A program made the position numbers and the translations under genes. Shown one piece after another: positions 20,328-30,040 of a stretch of DNA of 46,606 bases (positions are counted from its first letter, which is position 1; each line of letters opens with the position of its first letter). Below the pieces are notes generated by a model. That model did no database searches and was not told where the DNA came from. It saw only the letters and a program-made list of their open reading frames with translations. This DNA comes from Chondrus crispus (Eukaryota > Rhodophyta > Florideophyceae > Gigartinales > Gigartinaceae), in NCBI RefSeq assembly GCF_000350225.1, contig NW_005179248.1:1-46606 (forward strand). Reading direction: 5' to 3'.

Positions 20328-22030
20328 ATGCCACGCTCTATGCGGGCCCAAACAATTGGGCACAAGAAACGCCTCTCCAGACGCAAAGCCGAGCGTGTAA
20401 GAAGAGAAAAAGCACATCACTTCCTGATGCGCGGCGATCCCGCAAGAACAGTCTCCAGCCGAAAGGGCGTCTCTCTTTCCATCGTGTACAGCATCAAGAA
20501 AGCATTGACAGAAAAGGACACAAAAAGGCTTGAAGCACTGCTAGACCCTGAGTCGCACTTCGCTGGTCGCCGTCCGATTTTGTCTAGCGCTGAGGAAAGT
20601 TTAGTAGTGTCAAGGACATTAGAGGCTGCTGAGAGAGCATTTGCAGTAGATTGTGGACTCATGAAGAGCGTACAGGGACAAATTGCGCAAGATGGACGAA
20701 ACTCCTTTTCCAACGGTGTCCCTTCCTCCGGCACAATCCGATCCTTCCGAGCCCGACATAGGCAACTGACGTTTCGCGCGTCGGAGCAGGTTTCGAGCGC
20801 AAGGCTTGCAGCCCAAAACCCCACTCATATACGTACGCTAAAAGATGTAATCCAGAAGCTTCAGAAAAAGTTCCCAGACCTTTTTTCAGACCGGCCAAAA
20901 ATCTGGAACTGGGACGAGACAACCGTCTGTGGCGAGTATGGACAAAAGACCAAGTGTTTTGCCTCATCGACAAGTAACCAGGGCGCAGCACGAAGGGGAA
21001 TAAAAGATCCCGGAAAACACCTGAGAGCTGGTATTGCGGTAGCAGCCTGTGGCAATATTGCCCCACTTTTTATTATTGCCTCAGGGAATAAAGTCATGAA
21101 ATCCTGGCGCTCTCCGCTTGATTCGACAGACTTCACTGACAACACGGGCGTACCTCGCTGGCTGTGCAACAGAAATTGATTTCCTGCTGACACTGAAATG
21201 GTAGTTACCAATCATGGGTCCATCGACAAGGGCGTTATAGTCAAAGTTGTGCACCACATTAAGGAACATGCACGAAAGACGATACCTGCTGATGAGCACA
21301 GTTTGCTGCTTGTAGATGGCCACAGCTCTCGGCAAGGAGAGGCGTGGCTGCAAGAATGCGAAAAGCTTCGGATTCTGGTTGTTAAACTACCCGCTAATAC
21401 CACCCACTTACTGCAGCCATGTGACCAATCCGTCAACAAGTACTTTCAGCCCACGGTACGAAAGACGAGAGATGACTTGCTGATGATAAGTCATCTCCCG
21501 TGGGCGAATACGGCTTTTAAAATCAAGCTTGCGGTGGCCGGACACCGTGCCCTGACTCCAGATATTGCCCGAAAATCCTTCATTGAAGCAGGCTTGTGGC
21601 CGAAGAATTGCCAATTATGGACCGCTTTGAACAAAGCCAAGTCAGCGACAACTCCCCTCGGAACCTTACTTACCAATCCCCAACCCGCAGGAGTCACGTT
21701 TGGCCATCGCAATCAGTTCGAACTGATTCCATGGCAGAGTCCCGACGTGAGTCGCGTCACCTTCTCGAGAAAATAAGTCGAATTTCAAACCGGGGTGGTT
21801 GGGCGCAAAATTCACTCGCAGAGATACAGGTACTCCTAAACCATAAGTTCAAGGTCAACCGACTTTTAAATACCAACGTCACGGCTACAAAGTTTGCAAA
21901 AGTCAAAGAGGCCGCAAATCAAGTGCGTCCAAAGCAGCAGCGCAACTTATCGAGGCTCCGAACGAAAAAGAGGTTTCGTTCAGTAGCAGAGACTGTGTTT
22001 CGGAGCCTGGGCACACTAGCCGAAAGATAA
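20328..22030 (+). pseudogene. pogo-like DDE_1 transposase, broken
   Basis: Starts MPRSMRAQTIGHKKRLSRRK with a helix-turn-helix DNA-binding region (about residues 10-150). The catalytic core follows: KIWNWDETTV (first Asp, residue 196), HSLLLVDGHSSR (second Asp) and ANTTHLLQPCDQSVNK (third Asp), the signature of pogo/Tigger/Fot enzymes. An in-frame TGA at 21177-21179 sits where the family normally has a Trp-containing motif; the frame resumes at once. After ~21776 a basic, helical C-terminal tail seems to continue in another frame to 22030 (KKRFRSVAETVF). One nonsense codon and one shift make it inactive unless readthrough occurs. Confidence 0.9.
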
Positions 22031-22398
22031 TTGAGGTGCCAGTCATCCGAAATGGGTCTGATGCTGAGAAAGAAAACCACGCTCCCACTGCAGAGCTTCG
22101 TTTTGGTCAGGCACGAGAGGGTCTTTCTACGGACGTTTGAGATGACATCCCGATAGTGCAGTGGGCCAGGGCACGCGGAAGGGGTGTGGCAGAAGGCGAA
22201 GGTAGCTTGTCGCATGGCAGAACCAAAACGGCGGCGTCGTGGTTGATGCTTTTGGCACACATACGTTGATAGTGCTTCACGAACTTTATATAATTGATCC
22301 CTTTTTGTGTTTTCAAGCTCCTTCGGGCCTCAGTTCGGGCAAGAAAACATCGTTTTGATTGGTAAATTCAACGATTTTTGCCTTTCTGAAAAGTGTTC

Positions 22399-22420
22399 AG
22401 AATTGAGCCGCCCAGAAGGG
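22399..22420. repeat. pogo element right inverted repeat
   Basis: 22 bp ending GCCGCCCAGAAGGG, followed by the TA duplicate. Confidence 0.92.
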
Positions 22421-22422
22421 TA

Positions 22423-22868
22423 CAGTATGAAGGGCGCCCGCGCGTTCTTGTAGTGCAATAATCGACTACAACGTGGGGGGGGGGGTGAAAAGAAAAGGAA
22501 TTGAGAGGTATGACGAAGTGGGAGGGGGGTGACAAGTGAAAATTATTTCACTTTATTATTTTAATTATTAATTTCAATTAGTTGCATATTAATTATTTGA
22601 CATTAGATTAGATCTAGGATTTAGCGCCGAGAGCTACCGTAGTGGCTCCGGCCGGGCGATATATACCTTAGCCCTCTGACGACCAAGTCAGTAAAGGTAA
22701 CCCGAGTTGCCAGAGTTGGATATCGCCTTGGTCGAAGTCCGTCTTTCCCAAGAAGCTCCCTTTTACCACAGATTACGTTATCCTTTGCGCTTGGGGGTTC
22801 CCTTTCCTTTTCATTTATTTCACCTATCCATTTCTATTTCTATCTCTATTTATATTCCCTTATCTTGT
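22423..22868. other. purine tracts, AT-rich block, TATA-like promoter region
   Basis: A long G run (near 22471) and the purine-rich GTGGGAGGGGGG just before TGACAAGTG (22529 onward) resemble a polypurine tract followed by an LTR start. An AT-rich block (22540-22600), a GC hairpin region, TATATA near 22659 and pyrimidine-rich sequence follow. A parallel arrangement recurs at 25820-25880. No gene is visible. Confidence 0.35.
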
Positions 22869-23262
22869 GTTGGTTCCACAGTGCCTGATTGCGATCCGCA
22901 TTGTGACGACTGGGGTCATCGGGCTCTTGTGTTGGTTCTTTTTGTTTGTTGTTGGTGCCATCGGCTTTGGTTGCGACTGGACCGGTGTAGGTGTCTTAGC
23001 CATCGGGCGACACGTGGGTGTAGCGCTGCTACTTGTTTACGTCCACTGACGGAGGCTGTTGCGATGACGTCTCCCTCGAAGGTCCTGTTGTGTATACAGG
23101 ACAGTGTTGGTTCCATCGGATACAGGTTGCGACTGTTCCGGTGTCGGTACTTTGCCATCGGGCAGTACGGAGGTGTAGCGTTGCTACGTGTTTGCTAATT
23201 CCCGTCGGGCTGCGTTGCGACGCCCCCGTCGAAGACCTTATCAAGGGTATAATGTGTACCAG
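22869..23262. repeat. ~155-bp diverged direct repeats
   Basis: 22952-23106 and 23107-23262 are aligned copies starting GTTGGT(G/T)CCATCGG and sharing GTTGCGACTG, GCCATCGGGC and GGTGTAGCG(C/T)TGCTAC. A partial copy precedes them at 22869-22951. The two copies keep short stems while changing sequence (e.g. TAGCGCTGCTA versus TAGCGTTGCTA). They lead into the hairpin array downstream. Confidence 0.7.
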
Positions 23263-23630
23263 GCGCTCAGCGAGCATTGGCTTTACGACCCATCGGGCCC
23301 GGCTTCCTAATCACCGCCCCGAACTCGCCGAGCAGCTGCCTGTACAAGACTCTACCACCATTCGTCCTGGGCCGGGCATCTTCCTTTTGCCCCCCCTATC
23401 AGAGAATTGAGCTACTTTGGGCCGCAAACCCACCTAAAGAGAAAGGGAGAATCGGACACTCCGTAGGGCTGTGCCGTCGGCAACTCTTGTTCGTTGTTGT
23501 TTGTTGGTTGTGTTGTTGCTGGACCGTTGGACTCTGGTTCCGGCCTGACAGGCACATTGCACTACAGTTCTCTTGGCGGCGCCACCGACCCCCAACGTAA
23601 CCCCGGGAGGCAGACTCCCAAGACGCTATG

Positions 23631-24790
23631 GCTCGTTCGACGAGGGAGGTTTCGTCCTCGTGGCGGTTTCACGAGAAATAATTTTCCTAGTCGCTCGGCG
23701 AGGTAGCCAATTACCCTTATGGCGCGCTCGTCCCTCCCATGGAGGAGAAGTCTATGTACTCGGTTCACGAGGTTCCTTTTCGCCAGCTGGCGTGTCCACC
23801 CCCCCCATCGGGGAGGGAAAAAATTATCTCGCTCGTATGTCGAGGTCAGTGCCCGCCTCTTGGCGTGTATTCCCCCCACCACAAGGGTGAGATAATTTAT
23901 TTCACTCGGTTATCGAGGTCATTCTCCGCCTCGCAGCGGGTCCGTCCCCCTCGCGGGGGTAGGAGAATTTCTGTACTCTGTTAAGGAGGGTACGCTCAAG
24001 AAGCGTGGCGTTCCCTCATCTCGAGGGATAAATTCTATACTCTGCAGACGAGGATACTCGCGCTCAAGCAGCGTGTCGGTCCCTCCTCTCGAGGGGTGGA
24101 ATAATTTGCATCGCTCGTTTATCGAGGTCATATACCGCCTCGTGGCGTGTCAACCCCCCCGTTCCCAGGAGTGGGATAATTCATATCGCTCGTTTAATCA
24201 AGGCCATTCTCCGCCTCGTGGCGTCTCAATCCCCTCCTTCCTAGGGGTGGGATAATGTGTACCGCTCGTTTATTGAGGTCATGTACCGCCTCCTGGCGTG
24301 TCCATCCCCCCTTCCCAGGGGTGGGACAATTTATATCGCTCGTTTATCGAGGCCCTTCTCCGCCTCGTGGCGTGTCAATCCCCCTTCACAGAGGCGAGAT
24401 AATTTCTATCGCTCGTTTAACGAGATCATTTCGCCTTCAGGCGTGGATAACCCTCTAATACGTGGCCGGAGAAACTTCCAGCTCGCATGAAGAGGACTCC
24501 CCGCTCTTTACAACGCGGTCAGTGCCTTCCTTCCGTACTACGGGTATAGGTTCTCCTCGTTTAACGAGGTCGTCCCCGCTTCATAGCGTGTTCAGTACCC
24601 TCGCTTGGGCAGGGGAAACTTGTCGCTCGTCTGATGAGGACCTTCTCACAGATCCCAAGACGGGGTCACTTCCCCCCAGTGGAGGGGAAGGCCTCTACTC
24701 GATGGGCGAGGTCTCCTTCGCCGTAAAGCGTGATAGCTCCCCTCACTTCAGGACGGGGCCCTTCACAAGTTTGAAGAGGCGCCTTCGGCT
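23631..24790. repeat. tandem array of ~73-bp units, three hairpins each
   Basis: About sixteen diverged head-to-tail units. First-stem starts are at 23632, 23693, 23759, 23832, 23905, 23976, 24040, 24114, 24189, 24265, 24339, 24412, 24482, 24556, 24626 and 24698, so spacing is 61-76 bp and mostly 70-76. The typical unit has stem 1 CTCGTTTATCGAG, stem 2 CGCCTCGTGGCG, stem 3 CCCC...AGGGG, then GATAATTTATAT. Arms change together: stem 2 is CGCC/GGCG in most units, but ACGCT/AGCGT at 23992, CGCT/AGCG at 24061 and CCGC/GCGG at 24501; stem 3 is CCCTC/GAGGG at 24013 and CCCCC/GGGGG at 23946. Unit lengths are not multiples of three, so it is not a protein repeat. Function unknown. Confidence 0.8.
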
Positions 24791-26247
24791 CTTGGCAGGG
24801 GCCGACCTCACACCACTTGCGGCTATTACCAGTGTCCGCTCGAGGCGAGGTCACGCTAGGCCTTCGGTACTTCGCAGTCCGACCCCCTCCGCCTCAGAAG
24901 TGGGACGTTGTCGCTTCATGGATTGACGAGCACGGTGTGCCAGGCGACGCCCCCGTCCCCTTTTTGTTTCTTCGGCAAGAGGGTGGTGTAGAACTCTGTC
25001 TACCGTCCGACGAGGCGGGTCGCCCCGCGACGGCGTGTTCGGGTCACTTATTCTACGCAGGTCAAAAGGAGGAACCAAGGGTTCAGTTTATTCTTCATCT
25101 ACCGAGTGAGGTAGATCAGTGGGCGACCGTACTGGGCGGCTGCGACCTCGTCCTCAAAGGACCCCATCCTCCTCCAAATTAGAGACATCCCCTTCCGGCA
25201 CCGCGCCCTCCGCGCCGGCCGCCTTCTCTCCCGACACCTCCGTCGGTCCTTCCGCAGCTGTTACAGTGACCGCCCCTTCGCGCCCCGCGGGTCGAGCAGA
25301 ACCCCCCGATCCCGCCTCGCGTTCTACCTCGAGCGGGGGGGTTGCAGAGAAGCAAGAGCAACTCAGCGACAGACATCGCAGTCGGGTCGCGGCTCTCAGC
25401 CGCCTTCAACGGCGAGCGTCCGGGTTTTTCTCCCGCCGTCCATTCTCGCGTCTCCGCACGGGTACCACTCTGGGTTCTTCCCTCGAGACATCCTCGCGTC
25501 TCCGAATGTTAACCTCGAATGTGCGGCAGAATGGCGGAACAGAGACCGCAAAACCCCCTGGTGACAAGGTGCACGGGTATTATCGATCACGGGGACGCTC
25601 TATTTTAAGAGGGGGGCTTTGTAGTGCACTGACACACTCATCTTTTGCTCGGTACACCTGTCCCCGGCCAGCGCGACTCCTTCTCCCGGGCACACGTGTA
25701 CCTCACGCCACATGTAACCGGGCATCAAGGCCCCTGTGTCCAGAAGTCATTCCCCACGTGTAATGGTTGTCATACCTCCCCAAGAGGAGTTTCTCCGGCC
25801 GTCGCCGCCGTCGTTTTAATTTAGTATTTTTTAGTTTAAATAATTATAGCTCCGACGTCGGCTAGTATATAGCCGACGTCCGACCCTAAGTAAATCCTCA
25901 CGAAGCTTTGAGTCTACAACTCGGGTTTCTGGAACGGAGTCGTAGCCTCGCGTCGGTCCCCGTCCTACGACGGTACCCTGCGAGCCATCTACGTCCCGAT
26001 TCTCACCTATCTCTACGGTGCGCGCCGTCCCGCTACGCCTGGCTCTCTATGCGACAGCTGTCCCTACCGCTCCGCCCCTCCTGGGCTCTACTTCCCCCAC
26101 TTTTTCCCTTACTTTCCCTACTGCGCTTCGCGCCTGGCCCCGTACCGGTCCCTTACGGGTGGTCTCCCGATAATCCTCTAGACGCGCCCCACCGAACGCG
26201 CGCGCTCTGCCAGAGGGGGATCCCACCCTTCCCCCTCAGTGCACGAC
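24791..26247. other. GC-rich region without recognised gene
   Basis: Frames at 24817-25182 and 25119-25763 (Ser/Pro/Arg-rich) show no family motif, and I do not call them. The stretch continues the hairpin-rich texture to about 25110. It then has an AT-rich block (25815-25850), a strong hairpin with TATATA (25854-25880) and pyrimidine-rich sequence to about 26247. That order suggests an LTR-like promoter, or the end of a non-autonomous element beginning near 22529. Confidence 0.35.
25854..25880. repeat. 11-bp perfect hairpin over a TATATA box
   Basis: GACGTCGGCTA and TAGCCGACGTC are exact reverse complements around a 5-base loop. The sequence GTATATAG overlaps loop and arm, so a TATA-like element sits at the hairpin tip. 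Confidence 0.8.
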
Positions 26248-26367
26248 ATTCATGAGCCAAATATGAGCGAAAATCGCGGAAAAACTTACAGTGCTTTAAG
26301 TGTTCACAGAGGTCTGGTTCTCTACGTGAGCAGAGTGGCGGAATAGTGACCATTTGCTCACGATAAT

Positions 26368-27314
26368 AGAGAGTTTTTGAAAACGAAAAATCGCTAAATT
26401 GTGGTGGCTATCCGATCGACAATTTTTTGTCACATTTTAGCGAGTTTTGCGCAGACGGAGAGTTTTTGAACCATTGCAAATTCGTGACTAACTGAACCCC
26501 TTCTAACCTCGTACTGAGTGCTACAGCCCTCTCCCCATATATTCGTCGCCCAAACCCACCATGCGTCAAAAATCGTACAACAAACGAGCTGTTGTAGCCA
26601 AAATACGCTCGACCACAAGGCGCCTTCGCCTGTCCATGGTGGCATGTCGCACACGCTCCATCCCATTTTATTTTGCCCGCAAGCGCAGACTATTGTGCAT
26701 AGATCTAACCAAATTCATACGGCGGACGATCACTGTAAGTGGCATGTCGTTCAACTTTAACATTTATTCCGACCTCCGCTGCAGGTGGGGGGCACATGTG
26801 GCGGAGGACGGCGGAACGGGTGAGGGCGATGATGGTGATCGGGACGAGAATAGGGGTGACGAAGGGATGACGTGAGGTGATGATGGCGGGGGTGGTGGGT
26901 GCGGGTTTGTTTCGAGTTGGATTTGAATGGGGAGAAAGGGGCTAGTCGGTGAAGTTGTTGTGGGGAAGGTGTGGACGGCAACGTTGCCATTTGAAGGGGA
27001 AGGGAGGCAACGCCCGTACCACGGATAGTGTTCGGGAACAGGACGAGCAGGCGGGTGAGGCTTTCCTCTGTAGGCATGATGGGTCTCGCGGCACAATGGG
27101 TTTGCTAGATGCAATTTTTGGCGGGGGATCGAGAGGTGGACACGAGGTGTAAGGTACCCTTCCATATGGCGTCCTTTTTAAATTGGCTATTTTAATTGAT
27201 ATTGCGACTTCTGACTAAGGAACGCAAGAATTTTGTCGCTATTGAGAACAGCTGTTCTGCCATGTGTGCGAAATAATGATTTTTTAGTCACCACTTCGGC
27301 TTCAAAAACTCTCT
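26368..27314. mobile_element. internally deleted Harbinger derivative
   Basis: A 947-bp element with ends AGAGAGTTTTTGAA in inverted orientation and a 3-bp duplication AAT (26365-26367 and 27315-27317). Inside, a plus-strand frame from 26561 resembles the N-terminus of the Harbinger-2 transposase at 32103 (shared SMRL/RRRM-type basic start and FNFNIYSD versus FNLNMYSD). It then jumps at about 26775 into sequence antisense to the start of the accessory gene. So the transposase core and most of the accessory gene are deleted: a non-autonomous derivative that needs enzyme from elsewhere. Confidence 0.8.
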
Positions 27315-27451
27315 AATTCTGCCAGAATTTTACGACAGGTGTCTTTACGTTTTAGCGCAATTTCTAGGTTTCGTTACTCTTCTTCGTGCAAGATCGGTCC
27401 TAATCAGCAGAACACACCATCAGCCGTTCAGATTTTCCTGTCACCTGCGAC

Positions 27452-27855
27452 ATGGCGGAGGTTTTAGACGCCAGCAACACTGATGATGGAGAGCTGCGAA
27501 GTGTTGGGAAGCGAGGGAAGTATCTACCGGAGGAGGATAAATCATCGTACGTGAAGTGCCCGCGTTGCGCACTCATGTCGCTGGTTATGGTAACGTGAAG
27601 CAGTCGTTTGAAATTGTTGCTCGCAAATTTAATCAGATCCCGCATATATCGCAGAGGGTGAATTGGAAAGCCGTACAGGACAGATACAAACGACTGCAGG
27701 AGGAATTTGACGTGGACGATAAGAGAAACAGCAGTCTATCAGGTATCGCGGGAGGGGAGATGGGAGAGCTCTATCAGGCGTTATCTCAAATGCGAGAAGA
27801 GAGGGACACTTTTCTTACGGAGAAGTACAACTCCCATCCTGATCTACGGCGTTAG
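27452..27855 (+). pseudogene. Myb/SANT-like Harbinger accessory protein, frameshifted
   Basis: Begins MAEVLDASNTDDGELRSVG at 27452 and reads GKRGKYLPEEDK, then shifts frame near 27541 and continues VPALRTHVAGYGNVKQSFE, VNWKAVQDRYKRLQEEF to the TAG at 27855. This matches the Myb/SANT-like domain of Harbinger partner proteins and resembles the domain in the gene at 33316-34332 (FSDSADILLMKAV, AHVAPWGRLGILFEEA). The pattern helps a Harbinger nuclease bind its ends. No nuclease gene is adjacent, so this is an orphan remnant. Confidence 0.7.
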
Positions 27856-28317
27856 CTACCGCGCAAGCATCATGAGCAAAATCGTGAACAGAATTTTTGG
27901 ACACGTGTAGATTATATTTGAAAGGATTTTCACAGAATTTTGGGGAAGCGTAAGCTCCCAAATATCCATATTCCTGAATGGTCATCTGAGGGAAAGCGCA
28001 CGGACTTTTGCATGGTGCGGCTCAATACCCTGCTGTCAACTGTAGTTCTCTTCTGCTGTGCGACAAGACAAGTTAAAAAAGGACTACGGTGCACGAAAAT
28101 GGCATAAATACACCCCCGAATCTCAGATAAAAGCATTTTCGACACTGTTTCGTGACACCACTAGGGTATGACCCTTCGAGGGCACGCGCGGGGACCCGAA
28201 TCGGAAGCCCGTTTGTGAAAAGCATGAAAACACTTGCGGTTGTGCGGCAATATCCAGACGAAATTCGCATATGACCGCGAAAAACCAAAATGTACAGTAC
28301 CTTGATAGTTATGACAA

Positions 28318-29898
28318 CTAGTAACCTGTCGGACCGCCCTTTTTCTCCAACACCTCTTCAAGGCGACGGGTAATTGAATCGTAAAGCTTTCCTAGGTATT
28401 GTTCTGTGATAGAACACCAATAATCTATAATGCAATCAGCAACGTCCTCTAAATTGTCCAATTGGCGCCCATGAGCATACACACGCCGAGCGAGCAGACC
28501 CCAAACGTTCTCAATGATGTTCCGGTCTGGGGACTTGGCTGGCCAATCCAATAAATTGACGTTCTTTGAATCAAGCCCGGCTTTTGTGTAGTTAGTGTAG
28601 TACAATTGCGCGGAGGCGACGGCGCCGCCGCCGCCGCTCCGGCGAACAGTGATCTTGTGTGTAAGCGCCAGCACAACCGTAAGGAGTTGTATTTACAGCT
28701 GGTGGCCGGTGCGGAGAACAGTAATACTGCACCGGCTACACGTGTGCAATCCGTACGGTTGTAAGTAGTATTTAGTAGTTAATGGCACAAATTTATTAAT
28801 TGTGTACAATAGCTGGTATACAGTAAGTAACAGCTACTGTAGCGGGACAGGCGTCCTGTCGTCCTACTTAGGGGTTCAGACCGGGGGCACCTGCCCCGTC
28901 CCAGTAAAGAGGAGGCAGACTCTCCTCCCTTACCTTTACGTCTAGGTGCTAACACCGTTCCGGTTTTCCTTTAGCTCAGGCATCTAACCCGTGACCGGCC
29001 GTTTGGTTATAGCACCACCGACCAGCAGCGCGTCACCGGCCACGTGAGCCTTCCCTCTTTTCGAGTCCATCCGTACGGTTTTTATCCGAGCGGGGGTAAC
29101 CCAGCGTCGCGCGCTCCCTTACCTATAACTCCCCTTGTTCCGAGTGGTCTGGACGAAGGAAGTTATACCACAGTTATAGCGATGGAAAGAAGCACCGTCT
29201 TTCTGAAAAGTCCATTGTTCTCCCAAATTATCAGCGGCAAACGGCAGCAGGTCCTCCTCCAGGACACTGCAGTACTGTGTAGAGTCCATTGTACCTTGAA
29301 CAAGAACTAAATGAGACGTACCGTGAACTGAGGTAGCACCCCAAAGCATAAATGATGCTCTTCCTTAGTGTCTGATGGAGAAAAACGTCTCCTCTCGCCG
29401 TAAATCGTGCTAATATGACCCCAGGCTATCCGGGCCATCCAGGTTCAATTTTTTTTACATCTGAGAAAACAACCTGGCGCCAATACGAACCCCCATTCTG
29501 CAGCATTTGCTTGCTCCACTCCAACCTGGCAACCTTGTGCTTTTCCAGCATCTGTGGGCGAGTCAGCATCTTTTAATATTTGAGGTGAGGTGCTGCGCGT
29601 AGGATCTGCTGAATGCGACGAACGCCAATCCCAATATCAAGGCGCAGCTTCTCTTCCTGGCATGATTTTCACCTTCGCTTGCCTCGCAAAGCAACACTCT
29701 TGTCTGCTTTTCGGTTATTTTTGATGCGTTGCGCGTGCTTTTCTGTGCTTCAACCCGCTTTAGGTGCTTGAAAAAGTTTTGTCCGGCACCGGGAGAACTG
29801 CCGAGTGTTCGAGCGATCTCCCGAATGCTCATGCATTCCCTTTTCATATCCACGATTTGACCTTACTCGAAGTCTGATAACAGCTTACTGCGAGGCAT
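28318..29898 (-). pseudogene. Tc1-family transposase of M2, interrupted
   Basis: Start ATG at 29896-29898 (MPRSKLLSDFE, then an in-frame stop where a Gln is usual, then GQIVDMKRECMSIREIART, a helix-turn-helix). The middle part (29360-29560) is in several frames. FQKDGASFHRYN (second Asp) is cut by the solo LTR at 29172/28596. Beyond it comes NYTKAGLDSKNVNLLDWPAK and DRNIIENVWGLLARRVYA (Glu) to GGPTGY at the stop. Asp-to-Glu spacing across the repaired junction is 34 residues. Several frameshifts, a stop and the insertion make it dead. Confidence 0.88.
28596..29172. mobile_element. solo LTR, family A (second copy)
   Basis: 577 bp with TGTAGTACAATTG ... TTATACCACA ends, clearly homologous to 8454-9053 (shared AGCTACTGTAGCGGGACAGG and GGGGGCACCTGCCCCG). 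Flanks are GTTAG (28591-28595) and GTTAT (29173-29177), a 4/5 target duplication. It interrupts the M2 transposase, and both sides of that gene can be read up to its edges, which independently fixes the boundaries. Confidence 0.9.
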
Positions 29899-29949
29899 CT
29901 TTGAAGATGATACCATAGCTCTACTGCTATTAAAATGTTTCTCTGTTTA

Positions 29950-30040
29950 AATATGTAACTACCGGAGGCAATGCGTTTTCCGTTCGAACGGATAACGCTT
30001 TGCCTCCGGTAGTTACATATTAACCGAGAGATCTCTCGGT
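29950..30040. repeat. paired palindromes inside M2
   Basis: 29950-29971 and 30000-30021 are perfect 22-bp inverted repeats around a loop that itself contains CCGTTCGAACGG. An 18-bp perfect palindrome ACCGAGAGATCTCTCGGT follows at 30023-30040. They lie between the transposase start and the right inverted repeat of M2, so may be a small nested insertion or part of the element's promoter. Confidence 0.8.

Larger units (their letters stand above)
20149..22420. mobile_element. pogo/Tigger-type DNA transposon
   Basis: A 2272-bp element flanked by TA (20147-20148 and 22421-22422), with 22-bp perfect terminal inverted repeats starting CCCTTCTGGGCGGCTCAATT (20149-20170 and 22399-22420). TCAATTCTAAAAA is repeated just inside the left end, a likely transposase-binding duplicate. 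It inserted two bases after the purine tract at the 3' end of gypsy1, so it is younger than gypsy1. It encodes a DDE_1 transposase on the plus strand. Confidence 0.93.

Noticed and set aside
24610..24660. Hammerhead ribozyme suggested by CTGATGAG near 24630
   Set aside because: The conserved GAAA and cleavage-site elements are not in the right places; the motif is the loop of one array unit.
23631..24790. CRISPR array
   Set aside because: Repeats are contiguous and diverged, without unique spacers of constant length, and the context is eukaryotic.
24817..25763. Two overlapping frames (121 and 214 codons)
   Set aside because: Some protein-like texture but no recognisable domain, in GC-rich DNA with hairpins; not enough to call a gene.
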